NCBI RefSeq assembly: GCF_045062745.1
Contig: NZ_JBJGED010000003.1
Location: forward strand, 328,266 to 392,265
From: Paenibacillus_AA sp045062745
Lineage (GTDB): Bacteria > Bacillota > Bacilli > Paenibacillales > NBRC-103111
Reading direction: 5' to 3'
Length of the DNA: 64,000 nucleotides
In this document: one piece after another, positions 45,715-53,586 of the stretch
Position numbering within the stretch: the stretch's first letter is position 1
How the letters are laid out: each line of letters begins with the position of its first letter
The notes under the pieces: generated by a model
What the model saw: the letters and a program-made list of their open reading frames with translations, nothing else
Told to the model about the DNA's origin: nothing
Database searches by the model: none
Program-made: the position numbers and the translations under genes

Positions 45715-45846
45715 AACTGCGGGCCGGGTTCGATCGCCCAGGCGCATTCGAAGGAGGAGTGGGTGTCGATGCAGGAAGTAGGGCTGGCGGCGAACTTCTA
45801 TTACTAGCTCGCGTTGGGCTTCGGCCAGCCGGAGGGAGGGCGTAGC
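45715..45846 (+). pseudogene. Remnant of an M20-family amidohydrolase C-terminus
   Basis: The plus frame reads C-G-P-G-S-I-A-Q-A-H-S-K-E-E-W-V-S, the M20 end motif G-P-G-x-x-x-x-A-H-x-x-x-E, followed by V-G-L-A-A-N-F-Y-Y, an in-frame TAG at 45805 and L-A-L-G-F-G. The rest of the enzyme is missing. An intact M20 gene occupies the corresponding place in the operon at 8194-12473. Confidence 0.6.
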
Positions 45847-46280
45847 ATGCGCATCTCCGATCGTGTAGTCTGGGCGGGCAGTGGACATATGGCAGCGAAC
45901 TGAGCCATCCCTACGACTGCAACGTGTTTCTCCCTTGACGGAGGTGGGGAGTACGCCTTGATCGATGCCGGTTGCAGGCTGAAGCCGGTCGTGGACACAC
46001 TAGGCGCCATGCCCTGGGTCACGTCTACTACGTGTGGAACGAGGACGGCTGAAGGGCGCTCTTCATGGGCGACGCCATATTCGCCAATGGCAAGATTTAT
46101 GCGCAGAACAGTTGGGATTGCGACGTTCAGGCGTACGCGGACAGCATCCCCAAGCTGCACGAGCTCGGGATCGAGCGTCTATATCCGGGACACGGCTCGT
46201 TCGTCTGGAGCCGGGCCCGCGAGGATATTGCCCAAGCGCACTTCGCCTTCGAGCGGTGGGACCTGCCGCCAAGCCTCTAA
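45847..46280 (+). pseudogene. Decayed metallo-beta-lactamase-fold hydrolase
   Basis: Pieces of one MBL-fold protein lie in changing frames: M-R-I-S-D-R-V-V-W-A-G-S-G-H-M at 45847, S-E-L-S-H-P-Y-D-C-N-V-F-L in a shifted frame, G-G-G-E-Y-A-L-I-D-A-G, then H-A-L-G-H-V-Y-Y-V-W-N-E-D-G, an in-frame stop at 46048, and F-M-G-D-A-I-F-A-N-G-K to the end P-G-H-G-S-F-V-W. The H-x-H-x-D-H metal site is deleted. At least two frameshifts, a deletion and a stop make it non-functional. Confidence 0.75.
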
Positions 46281-46313
46281 GCACGGGCAAAAACAACATA
46301 GGAGGAACGTCCC

Positions 46314-47465
46314 TTGAAGCTTTCACCCCTTATCCCCAAATCCGCATTCCATGGGCTGGAGCGCGTCACATGGCTGTACAGCGGCGCGGAGACCCCTCCT
46401 TTGCAGGGGGCCGCGCAAGCTCTGGAGGCTTATATTCGCAACCGGGAGCTGGGACCGGACGGGCGGGCCAAGAATGCGGAAATCGAGCAGTCGCTCCGGA
46501 AACGGCTGGCCCAGCTGCTAAACGGCCGTGCCCAGGACATTGCCCTGGTCTCCAACGCCTCGGAAGCGATCACGCTGTTCCTGCAGTCGCTTCGCCTTCA
46601 GGCAGGGGACAATATCGTCCTGCATACGCTGGAATTCCCGTCCGGCATGCTTCCGGTCTTGCTGCTGCAGGAGCTCGGGGTCGAGCTAAGGCTGGTGCCC
46701 CACCGGGATTGGCAGGTGAGCGGAGACGACCTGTTCGCGCGGGTCGACGCCCGCACGCGGCTCGTCCTCACCAGCCACGTCAGCTTCGTGAGCGGAGTCC
46801 GGCTGGACTATCGTTCGCTCTACGCCCGGCTGCGCGAGACGCAGACGCTCCTGCTGCTGGACGCGACACAGTCGCTCGGCGCTGTGCCAGTAGATCTGCA
46901 GGCGGCCGACGCGGTCGTATGCAGCTCCTACAAATGGCTGATGTCTTTGCATGGACTGGGCGTCCTTGCCTTGAATCCGGCGCGCCTACGGGACCTGCGG
47001 CCGGCGTCGGCCGGCTGGCGCAGCGTGCAGGAACTCTTCCACGCCGACCGGTTCGCTACGTTCGAATACCATGACGACGCGCGAAGGTTCGAGCTGGGGT
47101 TCCCCAACTACCCCGCAATTTACACGATGAACTTCTCGGCTGAGCTGCTGCTGGGCATTGGGATCGACCGGGTGGAGGCCCAGATCGAGCGGCTGGCCGG
47201 GTATTTGATCGCCCGCTTGAGTGAGGCGGGCTATGAAGTCATGACTCCCCGCGAACCGGAGCGCCGCGCCGGCAACGTCAGCTTCGTCTGCGAGCAGGGC
47301 GAGCTTGTAGCCGCCCGCTTGCAGGGGACAGGCATCTACGTATGGGGCGGTGACGGGCGGCTGCGGGCCTCCGTGCACGCCTTCAACGATTCGGACGATA
47401 TCGATCGGCTGATCGCCGCTTTGCCGGCGGCAGCCGCTGCCGAGGGAGGGAGTGTCCATGCGTAA
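46314..47465 (+). CDS. PLP-dependent aminotransferase class V-fold enzyme
   Basis: 383 residues from TTG, with GGAGG upstream. Features of the cysteine desulfurase/aminotransferase V fold: S-N-A-S-E-A-I-T-L-F (phosphate loop), T-S-H-V-S-F-V-S-G, L-L-L-D-A-T-Q-S-L-G-A-V-P with the cofactor Asp, and S-S-Y-K-W-L with the Schiff-base Lys. It lacks the Cys loop of desulfurases. An aminotransferase, lyase or epimerase acting on an amino-compound is likely. RidA in the same operon would clear imine intermediates. It overlaps the next gene by 8 bases. Confidence 0.85.
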   Translation: MKLSPLIPKSAFHGLERVTWLYSGAETPPLQGAAQALEAYIRNRELGPDGRAKNAEIEQSLRKRLAQLLNGRAQDIALVSNASEAITLFLQSLRLQAGDNIVLHTLEFPSGMLPVLLLQELGVELRLVPHRDWQVSGDDLFARVDARTRLVLTSHVSFVSGVRLDYRSLYARLRETQTLLLLDATQSLGAVPVDLQAADAVVCSSYKWLMSLHGLGVLALNPARLRDLRPASAGWRSVQELFHADRFATFEYHDDARRFELGFPNYPAIYTMNFSAELLLGIGIDRVEAQIERLAGYLIARLSEAGYEVMTPREPERRAGNVSFVCEQGELVAARLQGTGIYVWGGDGRLRASVHAFNDSDDIDRLIAALPAAAAAEGGSVHA

Positions 47466-48456
47466 GCTTCGCGTAGCCGTTATCGGCTTGGGTGCCTGGG
47501 GGCAATGCCATCTGGAGGCGTATCGGTCCATTCCCAATGTGGAGATCGCCGCGATCTGCGACCAACGGACGGACGTCCTGGACGGAACTGGGGATCGCTA
47601 TCCGGCAGCCCGCCGGATTCAGGACAGCTCCGAACTGCTGGGGGCATCCGGCATCGATTTGGTCAGCATCGTGACCTCGGAGCAGGGGCGCCTCCCGCTC
47701 GTGCTTCAGGCTCTGCAGGCGGGTAAGCATGTCCTCGTGGAGAAGCCGGTGTCGCTGCAGGCAGAGGAGGCCAGACAGATGCAGGAGGCGGCAGAACGCC
47801 ATGGAGTCCATATTGTGCCGGGTCATATTCTGCGCTTCGATCCCCGTTACGCGGAGATCCGCGCGGCCATCCAGGCGGGGACGCTGGGCGAGCTCCAGAG
47901 CCTGTATTTCAAGCGAGCCCGGACGAAGGGCATGTTCCAGCTATACAACCGCACGCATACCGCTTATCTGTCCGGTGTTCACGATATTGACTTGGCCCTG
48001 TGGTACACCCGAAGCCGGGTCAAGCGGGTCCGGGCATACGGCCAATGGGTGACCGGAGCGGAGCACCCGGACATTCTGTGGGCCTGCTTGGAATTCCGGA
48101 ACGGGGTCCTCGCCATCGTGCACAGCAACTGGATGACGCCGGACGAGGCCGGCCTCGCGATGAACGACAGCGTCGAGGTGATCGGCCGGCTCGGCAACGC
48201 GCAGTTCGACAACCGCGGGACTGGCCTCGACCTCTGGGATGCCGGCGGACGCCATACGCCGGATCTGCACATTCACCGGCTGCGGAACGGCCAGGCGCAA
48301 GGCGCGTTGAGGGAACAGTTGGAGTACATCGCTGGCTGCATAGCAACCGGCATTGCGCCGGACTATGTGTCGTTCCCCGATGCGATTCACGGGATCGAAA
48401 TCGCGGAAGCGATCGTCCGTTCCGCCGCAGAGGGACGGGAGATCGAACTCGCATAA
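47458..48456 (+). CDS. Gfo/Idh/MocA-family oxidoreductase
   Basis: 332 residues from ATG 47458 (GAGGGAGGG 7 bases upstream). Rossmann start V-I-G-L-G-A-W-G, V-E-K-P-V-S motif at about residue 93, and G-V-H-D-I-D-L-A-L-W substrate loop. No cysteine cluster. Last gene of the RidA operon, ended by a strong hairpin. Confidence 0.88.
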   Translation: MRKLRVAVIGLGAWGQCHLEAYRSIPNVEIAAICDQRTDVLDGTGDRYPAARRIQDSSELLGASGIDLVSIVTSEQGRLPLVLQALQAGKHVLVEKPVSLQAEEARQMQEAAERHGVHIVPGHILRFDPRYAEIRAAIQAGTLGELQSLYFKRARTKGMFQLYNRTHTAYLSGVHDIDLALWYTRSRVKRVRAYGQWVTGAEHPDILWACLEFRNGVLAIVHSNWMTPDEAGLAMNDSVEVIGRLGNAQFDNRGTGLDLWDAGGRHTPDLHIHRLRNGQAQGALREQLEYIAGCIATGIAPDYVSFPDAIHGIEIAEAIVRSAAEGREIELA

Positions 48457-48470
48457 GGCTGTGAATCAGA

Positions 48471-48519
48471 GGCTGTCCCAAAAGGTCAATATACTGACTT
48501 GGGGGGCAGCCCCTTTTTT
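48471..48519 (+). terminator. Terminator or mobile-element end hairpin
   Basis: GGCTGTCCCAA (48471-48481) pairs with TTGGGGGGCAGCC (48499-48511) with small bulges, followed by TTTTTT. It ends the RidA operon, but GGCTGTCCCAAAA ends are also common in insertion sequences of this group, and a transposase-like start follows at 48599. Confidence 0.7.
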
Positions 48520-48598
48520 GGGTAAAAGGAAAACAAAAAGAAACCGTTTCTTGGTAGATTAGAAGTGCGCCCGACCATCTACGAAAGGAACGATTCCT

Positions 48599-48832
48599 TT
48601 GTACATCCAATCTACCATGGACCAGCTTTACTTTCTATTGGACTTGGAAGAGGACAAAAATCTGAATGGGACTGGGAGATACAATCGTTACGATTGGAAC
48701 AATATCGGGGCCAAAGCCGTGGAGGAGCTTTACTTTGATCGCGAAACATCAAATTGTTGCAGAACGAGAGTCTTCAAAGGTTCAACTGATTTTAATGAGG
48801 CAGGCTGCCGGTATGGGCAAACTCTACAGTAA
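48599..48832 (+). pseudogene. Transposase N-terminal remnant (IS1182-like)
   Basis: The frame opens with M-Y-I-Q-S-T-M-D-Q-L-Y-F-L-L-D-L-E-E-D, close to the start of IS1182-family transposases, then continues into unrelated sequence after about 20 codons. No catalytic domain is present. Further decayed frames continue to about 48854. The stretch 48520-48903 is therefore mobile-element debris. Confidence 0.45.
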
Positions 48833-48903
48833 TTTTTGCTTATTCACCTTTTAGAAAATGCTATATTGCAATCAATCTTCTATGACTGTTATGATAATTT
48901 TCG

Positions 48904-48965
48904 GAAAGTCTCAGCTATAACCAAAATAATAACAGAAAGTCTCAAATGATTTTGTAAAAAGTCTC
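48904..48965 (+). repeat. Three direct AAAGTCTCA repeats (transposon-end-like)
   Basis: AAAGTCTCA occurs at 48904-48912, 48935-48943 and 48957-48965 in the same orientation (31 and 22 bases apart) in AT-rich DNA. Such arrays are typical of TnsB/TniA-type transposase binding sites near a transposon end. A truncated gene begins about 50 bases to the right. Confidence 0.6.
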
Positions 48966-49017
48966 ATTCGTAGCTCTAGAATTCGTCCGATTCATTAAAT
49001 TTTAGTCGTATTTCTTG

Positions 49018-49134
49018 AAAATTATCACCGGCGCGATGCCGATCTCGGCCTTCGACGAATTCGTCTCCAAGTGGCAAAAGGCGGGTGGCGAAGCCGCGCT
49101 TAAGGCGCTCACCGACGCTTATAACGCGATATAA
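49018..49134 (+). pseudogene. 3' remnant of an LplA-type solute-binding protein gene
   Basis: 38 codons read I-I-T-G-A-M-P-I-S-A-F-D-E-F-V-S-K-W, then G-G-E-A-A-L-K-A-L-T-D-A-Y and a stop at 49132. This is the C-terminal helix region of LplA-type binding proteins (compare I-I-G-E-I-D-E-A-E-W-K-S in the protein at 36830). The DNA changes abruptly from AT-rich to GC-rich at about 49020, giving the truncation point. Confidence 0.75.
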
Positions 49135-49147
49135 TCGGCCCTTCATG

Positions 49148-49183
49148 GATCCCTCCCCGCTGGTGGTTGCGGGGAAGGATTTG
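49148..49183 (+). terminator. Terminator of the truncated binding-protein gene
   Basis: ATCC-CT-CCCCGC (49149-49160) pairs with GCGGGG-AA-GGAT (49169-49180) around an 8-base loop. It lies 14 bases after the stop of the remnant; the T-run is short. The stretch to 49349 shows no gene. Confidence 0.6.
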
Positions 49184-49349
49184 CCGAAACGCCAGATTCG
49201 GTTTAAAAGGCTGCCTATTGGCGGTCTTCTTTTTTGTGCTTTCGGCATGTCTTTCCGAGTGATTCCTAGCCGTGCGGTATGCTGCGGATGGCAGGGCGTA
49301 TAAAGTATACTGGATATGTCAACGTATTCGCTTGAAAAGATGGTGAATC

Positions 49350-52300
49350 ATGGTTAAGAAAAATGCCATATTGCTCGGAATGATTGGCGTGTTTGTCATC
49401 GTTACGATCGTGAATGTGTTTCAATGGCTTACTCCTCCGGCGCATGCCATGAGGGCGAGCAGCGGCTTGCTCGACGCGACGCAATGGGATTTCTCGGAGC
49501 AGGGAGTCCTCTTGCTGCGCGGGCAGTGGGAGTTTTATGAAGGGAAATTGCTAGGGCCGGAAGATTTTCGGACTGGCGGCGAAATCGGAGGCCGTTTCGT
49601 TCAAGTACCCGGAGGCTGGAAGAACAACCTGGCTTCACAAGACAAAAACGGTTATGGAGCCGGAACGTACCGGCTGCTCATCCGGACGAACGAAGCGGCA
49701 TTGTACAGTATTCGGGCGAAGAAAATTCGAATGTCCAGCCGTATCTTCATGAATGGCATCGAATTGGGAGGCAACGGCCGTCCTTCCTTATCGGCGGAAG
49801 GCTTCGTGCCCAGCAACGCGCCTTTTTTCGGCACGGTCCAAGCCGACTCGGGAACCGTAGAAATTATTATTCAGGTCGCCAGCTTTAACTACTTGGAAGG
49901 CGGTTTGGTTCAACCGCCGGAATTTGGACTCGCAGATGACGTGATGAAGCGGCGCGAGGATTCGAAGCTCGCCGATATGATTCAAATTACGATTCTTCTT
50001 GCATTCGGATTATATTATGCAGGCATGTTCAGGCAATGGCGCCGGGAGCCGCATCTAATGCATTTTTGCTTGTTCTGTCTGTCTCTAGGACTGTTCTTCA
50101 GCATTGACAATGAAATCTTGGCGCTTGATTTTGTCCCCGGTTTAACGTTTCCATGGATTCAAAAAATGCTATTCTTTTTGCCGGTCCTATCCATTTTCTT
50201 CTTCACGCATTATGTGTATCGGTACCTGTTGGAGAAGGAGCACGCGTTTGTATTTGTTTGGCTTCGCAGATTGATTTATGTCTACCTGACGATCCTTCTG
50301 CTGGTTCCCAATCGTTATTTGGTCCACTTCTTCGTGGCCGGGATTGCGGTTGAAGCGGCCGCCTTTGGGGTTATGTTCTATGCCGTCTTCCGAAGCCGAA
50401 GCCGAAGCCGCGGCGACCATAGCAGTCATTACATAACGCTGGGAATTTTCTTTTTGCTCGTCAGTTGGCTCTATGCTCAATTGCGCTATCAGCTTGCGCT
50501 CGACAACCCCTATCATATGATCGTAACGCCGGCGCTGCTTGTCTTGTCGCAAGCGCTGCTCATGTCCGATCAACTTCAGCTTAGCTTTAGGAGAAGCCAA
50601 CAGCTCTCCGAACGATTGCTGCAATACGACCGCCAGAAAGACGAATTTCTGGTCAAAACCTCGCACGAGCTGCGAACGCCGTTGCACGGAATCGTAAATT
50701 TATCGCAGGCGCTGCTGGATAACCGGACTCGACCGCTTCAAGCGGAGCATCGCGAGAATATTCGGATGCTGCATCTGCTGGGCAGACGGCTTTCGGGTCT
50801 CGTTCACGATATTCTCGACTTAAACCGGATTCGCCACGGACAACTAAGGATCCATACGACATCCGTCAACCTGGGCATGTCCGTCCGGTTCGTGATGGAG
50901 ACGCTATCCATCTCGCCGGTCAACAAGGAGGTGCAGCTGGTCAATGCACTGCCGACGAAGATTCCGCTCCTCCTCGCCGATGAGAACCGGCTGAAGCAAA
51001 TATTGTACAACCTGCTGGAAAATGGACTGAAATATACCGAAAAAGGGACGGTGAGCATTACCGCTGCACGGAGGGGCGACGAGCTTGCCATCTCGGTCGC
51101 GGATACGGGGAGAGGTATTCCCGCGCATAAGCTTGCCGGCTTATTCCAGCCGTTCGTTCAGCTAGAGGAAGACGGGGAGGCCGTGGAGGGACTTGGTCTC
51201 GGACTGAGCATTGCGAAGCAGCTTGTGGAGCTGCAAGGGGGGCGGTTGGAGGTTGAATCCAAAGTCCGAATGGGTTCGCGGTTTACTTTTACGCTGCCGA
51301 TTGATCTGGCGTCAGAGGAGGCGGCTGCTTCCACAGTTGCCGAGGAGACGATGTCCTTCCCGATGACAGGACCGATGCAGGACCATCAGGAGGGCGGCTT
51401 TCACCTTCTTATCGTAGACGACGAGCCGTCCAACCTGAAAATATTGATCGATGAGGTCTCTTCCATGCGTTATGGCTATACGGCGGTCGGAAGCGGAGAG
51501 GAAGCGATTGAAGCATTGCGCCGCAATAAGATAAAACCGGACCTGCTGCTGCTCGATCTGATGATGCCGGGTGTCTCCGGCCTTGACGTATGCCGGGAGA
51601 TTCGACTGCTGCAAGGACTTGCGGAGCTGCCGGTCCTGATGATGACCGCCTCCGGACAGACGGGCGATATCGTGGCCTCGTTTGCTGCCGGCGCGAACGA
51701 TATTGTGCAGAAGCCGTTTGAGTTGGCCGAATTGAGGGCGAGGGTACAGTCGCTGCTCGCGATGAAGAGCTCATCCGAACGTGCGGTGCGCCGGGAGATG
51801 GATTTCCTGCAGGCGCAGATTACGCCGCATTTCCTGTACAACAGCATGAATGCTCTCGTAGGGCTCAGTTATAAAGATGTGGACAAGCTGCGGGAGACGA
51901 TTCATCATCTCACGACCTACTTGCGGGCTAAATTTACGTTCGTCTTCTCTGGAGAACTCGTTCCGTTCGAACGCGAGATGGAATTGGTCACGGCCTATTT
52001 GGCGATCGAACAGCTGCGTTTCGGCAGCAGGCTGGCAGTCCGAATGGAGATTGAAGCGGGTTTCCAGTGCATGCTGCCGCCGCTGACGCTTCAGCCCATC
52101 GTAGAAAATGCGGTGCGGCACGGCATCGGGCCGATCCCGTCCGGAGGCACGCTGCGGATTGCCGCATGCAGGCGCGAAAGCGGAGCGGAAATAACCGTGG
52201 AAGACAATGGTGTCGGCATCGGCGAGGAATTGCTGCGTGTGCTGAAAGAAGGGGGAGCCGCCGGGGTTGGAATCGGCAATGTCCACCGTCGCCTTCAAAT

Positions 52301-52382
52301 CGTTTGCGGCGGCGGATTGGACATTCGCAGCAGCGCCGGCCATGGCACGCAGATCAGGCTGCAAATACCGGAGGCGAAATAA
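49350..52382 (+). CDS. Hybrid sensor histidine kinase with 7TM-DISM sensor and two kinase cores
   Basis: 1010 residues. Membrane helix (about 8-26), an extracellular jelly-roll DISM domain (about 45-205), seven membrane helices (about 210-400), a HisKA domain with His439 in T-S-H-E-L-R-T-P, and its ATPase (L-Y-N-L-L-E-N-G-L-K-Y; D-T-G-R-G-I-P; G-L-G-L-G-L-S). A receiver domain follows with Asp736 (L-L-L-L-D-L-M-M-P), then a second, LytS/YesM-type kinase core with His827 (Q-I-T-P-H-F-L-Y-N-S) and a second ATPase (I-V-E-N-A-V-R-H; D-N-G-V-G-I-G). Two kinase chemistries in one chain bracket a receiver. The response regulator at 52387 follows after 4 bases. The signal sensed is unknown. Confidence 0.9.
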   Translation: MVKKNAILLGMIGVFVIVTIVNVFQWLTPPAHAMRASSGLLDATQWDFSEQGVLLLRGQWEFYEGKLLGPEDFRTGGEIGGRFVQVPGGWKNNLASQDKNGYGAGTYRLLIRTNEAALYSIRAKKIRMSSRIFMNGIELGGNGRPSLSAEGFVPSNAPFFGTVQADSGTVEIIIQVASFNYLEGGLVQPPEFGLADDVMKRREDSKLADMIQITILLAFGLYYAGMFRQWRREPHLMHFCLFCLSLGLFFSIDNEILALDFVPGLTFPWIQKMLFFLPVLSIFFFTHYVYRYLLEKEHAFVFVWLRRLIYVYLTILLLVPNRYLVHFFVAGIAVEAAAFGVMFYAVFRSRSRSRGDHSSHYITLGIFFLLVSWLYAQLRYQLALDNPYHMIVTPALLVLSQALLMSDQLQLSFRRSQQLSERLLQYDRQKDEFLVKTSHELRTPLHGIVNLSQALLDNRTRPLQAEHRENIRMLHLLGRRLSGLVHDILDLNRIRHGQLRIHTTSVNLGMSVRFVMETLSISPVNKEVQLVNALPTKIPLLLADENRLKQILYNLLENGLKYTEKGTVSITAARRGDELAISVADTGRGIPAHKLAGLFQPFVQLEEDGEAVEGLGLGLSIAKQLVELQGGRLEVESKVRMGSRFTFTLPIDLASEEAAASTVAEETMSFPMTGPMQDHQEGGFHLLIVDDEPSNLKILIDEVSSMRYGYTAVGSGEEAIEALRRNKIKPDLLLLDLMMPGVSGLDVCREIRLLQGLAELPVLMMTASGQTGDIVASFAAGANDIVQKPFELAELRARVQSLLAMKSSSERAVRREMDFLQAQITPHFLYNSMNALVGLSYKDVDKLRETIHHLTTYLRAKFTFVFSGELVPFEREMELVTAYLAIEQLRFGSRLAVRMEIEAGFQCMLPPLTLQPIVENAVRHGIGPIPSGGTLRIAACRRESGAEITVEDNGVGIGEELLRVLKEGGAAGVGIGNVHRRLQIVCGGGLDIRSSAGHGTQIRLQIPEAK

Positions 52383-52386
52383 AGCG

Positions 52387-53496
52387 ATGATAAAAGCGAT
52401 CTTGATTGACGACGAGGAAATCGCCCTCGACGTGATGGAAATTGTGCTGCAGGAAGTCGGCGGGGTCACGGTACTCGGCAAGTTCCGCCTGGTGTCCGAG
52501 GCGATCGCGCAGTCGGAAGGGATGCAGCCGGATCTGATCTTCCTCGATATCGAGATGCCGGAGACGAACGGGCTTGCGGCTTCGGCCGCCCTTCTCGCGA
52601 TTTTTCCGGACGCGGATATCGTGTATGTGACCGCTCACCACCAATATGCGGTGGATGCTTTCGATACGAAGGCGATCGGTTATTTGCTCAAACCCGTAGT
52701 TAAACACCGGCTCATCAAAACATTGGAGAAGCATACAGAGCTCCGTGAGAAAGCCGCGCTGCGGGCTGGAAGCTTGATCTCTAGCCGGGATAGCGTGAAA
52801 TCCCCCGAGTGCTCCAGACGAACGTTGTCTCTAAAGCTTCTCGAGAGCATGGAGCTGTACGATGCCGATGGTCGTTTGATCACCTGGAGGACGAAGAAGT
52901 CGAAAGAACTGTTCGGTTATTTGTGGCACCATGGCGGTACTCCCGTGTATAGGTATCGCATCCTCGAGCACCTGTGGCCGGAACTCGATTCCGAACGTGC
53001 GCAAGCGCTTTTCCATACGACGATGTACTATGTGCGGAATACATTGAAGCTGGCGGGCTGTCCGGACATGATCGGTTTCGGGGACGAACGCTATTGGATG
53101 CGGACGGACGAGGTCGCATGCGATGTGACGCGGCTGGAAGAGTTGATCGGAAGAGGGCGGCCGACGAGCGATGTGGAGGAACTGCTGTCGCTTTATCGCG
53201 GCGATTATTTCGAGACGGAAAACTACAGTTGGGCGAATAGCAGAAAATACGAGCTGCGTGCGGCCGTCATTCGTTTTCTGGAGTCAGGGGCGGAGCATGA
53301 GCTTGACGCTTTGCTGAAGGAACGTCTGCTGCGCAGGTTGCTTGAACTGCATCCTTACCAGGAGAAATATTATGACCATCTGGCGCTGCATTTGACGTTC
53401 CTAGGAGACGCTGCGGCCGCAGAGGAAGTCAATCGCCTAAAAGTAATGACATTTCGGACCGACTTGGGACTGAATTTCGATGAGAATGAATCTTGA
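52387..53496 (+). CDS. Response regulator with SARP/BTAD-like output domain
   Basis: 369 residues from ATG 52387; the longer frame to 52267 overlaps the kinase gene. Receiver domain with acidic pocket Asp8-Asp9, phospho-acceptor Asp54 (L-I-F-L-D-I-E-M-P) and a late K-P. Residues about 150-250 form an OmpR-like winged helix (W-R-T-K-K-S-K-E-L-F-G-Y-L, I-L-E-H-L-W-P), and about 255-360 a bacterial transcriptional activation (BTAD) helical domain (Y-R-G-D-Y-F, L-L-E-L-H-P-Y-Q-E). The output is DNA binding. It is the partner of the kinase at 49350 and probably controls the giant protein gene that starts 90 bases later. Confidence 0.88.
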   Translation: MIKAILIDDEEIALDVMEIVLQEVGGVTVLGKFRLVSEAIAQSEGMQPDLIFLDIEMPETNGLAASAALLAIFPDADIVYVTAHHQYAVDAFDTKAIGYLLKPVVKHRLIKTLEKHTELREKAALRAGSLISSRDSVKSPECSRRTLSLKLLESMELYDADGRLITWRTKKSKELFGYLWHHGGTPVYRYRILEHLWPELDSERAQALFHTTMYYVRNTLKLAGCPDMIGFGDERYWMRTDEVACDVTRLEELIGRGRPTSDVEELLSLYRGDYFETENYSWANSRKYELRAAVIRFLESGAEHELDALLKERLLRRLLELHPYQEKYYDHLALHLTFLGDAAAAEEVNRLKVMTFRTDLGLNFDENES

Positions 53497-53586
53497 ACGA
53501 TCGAAATGTTTGGAAAGTGTTTAGTGGTCGATTGTTACTCTACCCCCATGCAACCTATGATTCCAGTGCAGAAAGGGAGAGTTTCA

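Noticed and set aside
46034..47074. A 346-codon plus-strand frame over the aminotransferase gene
   Set aside because: Arg/Ala/Gly-rich out-of-frame reading of GC-rich DNA; the class V aminotransferase motifs lie in the other frame.
53506..53586. 27-codon extension of the SLH protein start (ATG 53506)
   Set aside because: It puts charged residues and a Cys ahead of the signal peptide, and the better ribosome binding site precedes TTG 53587.
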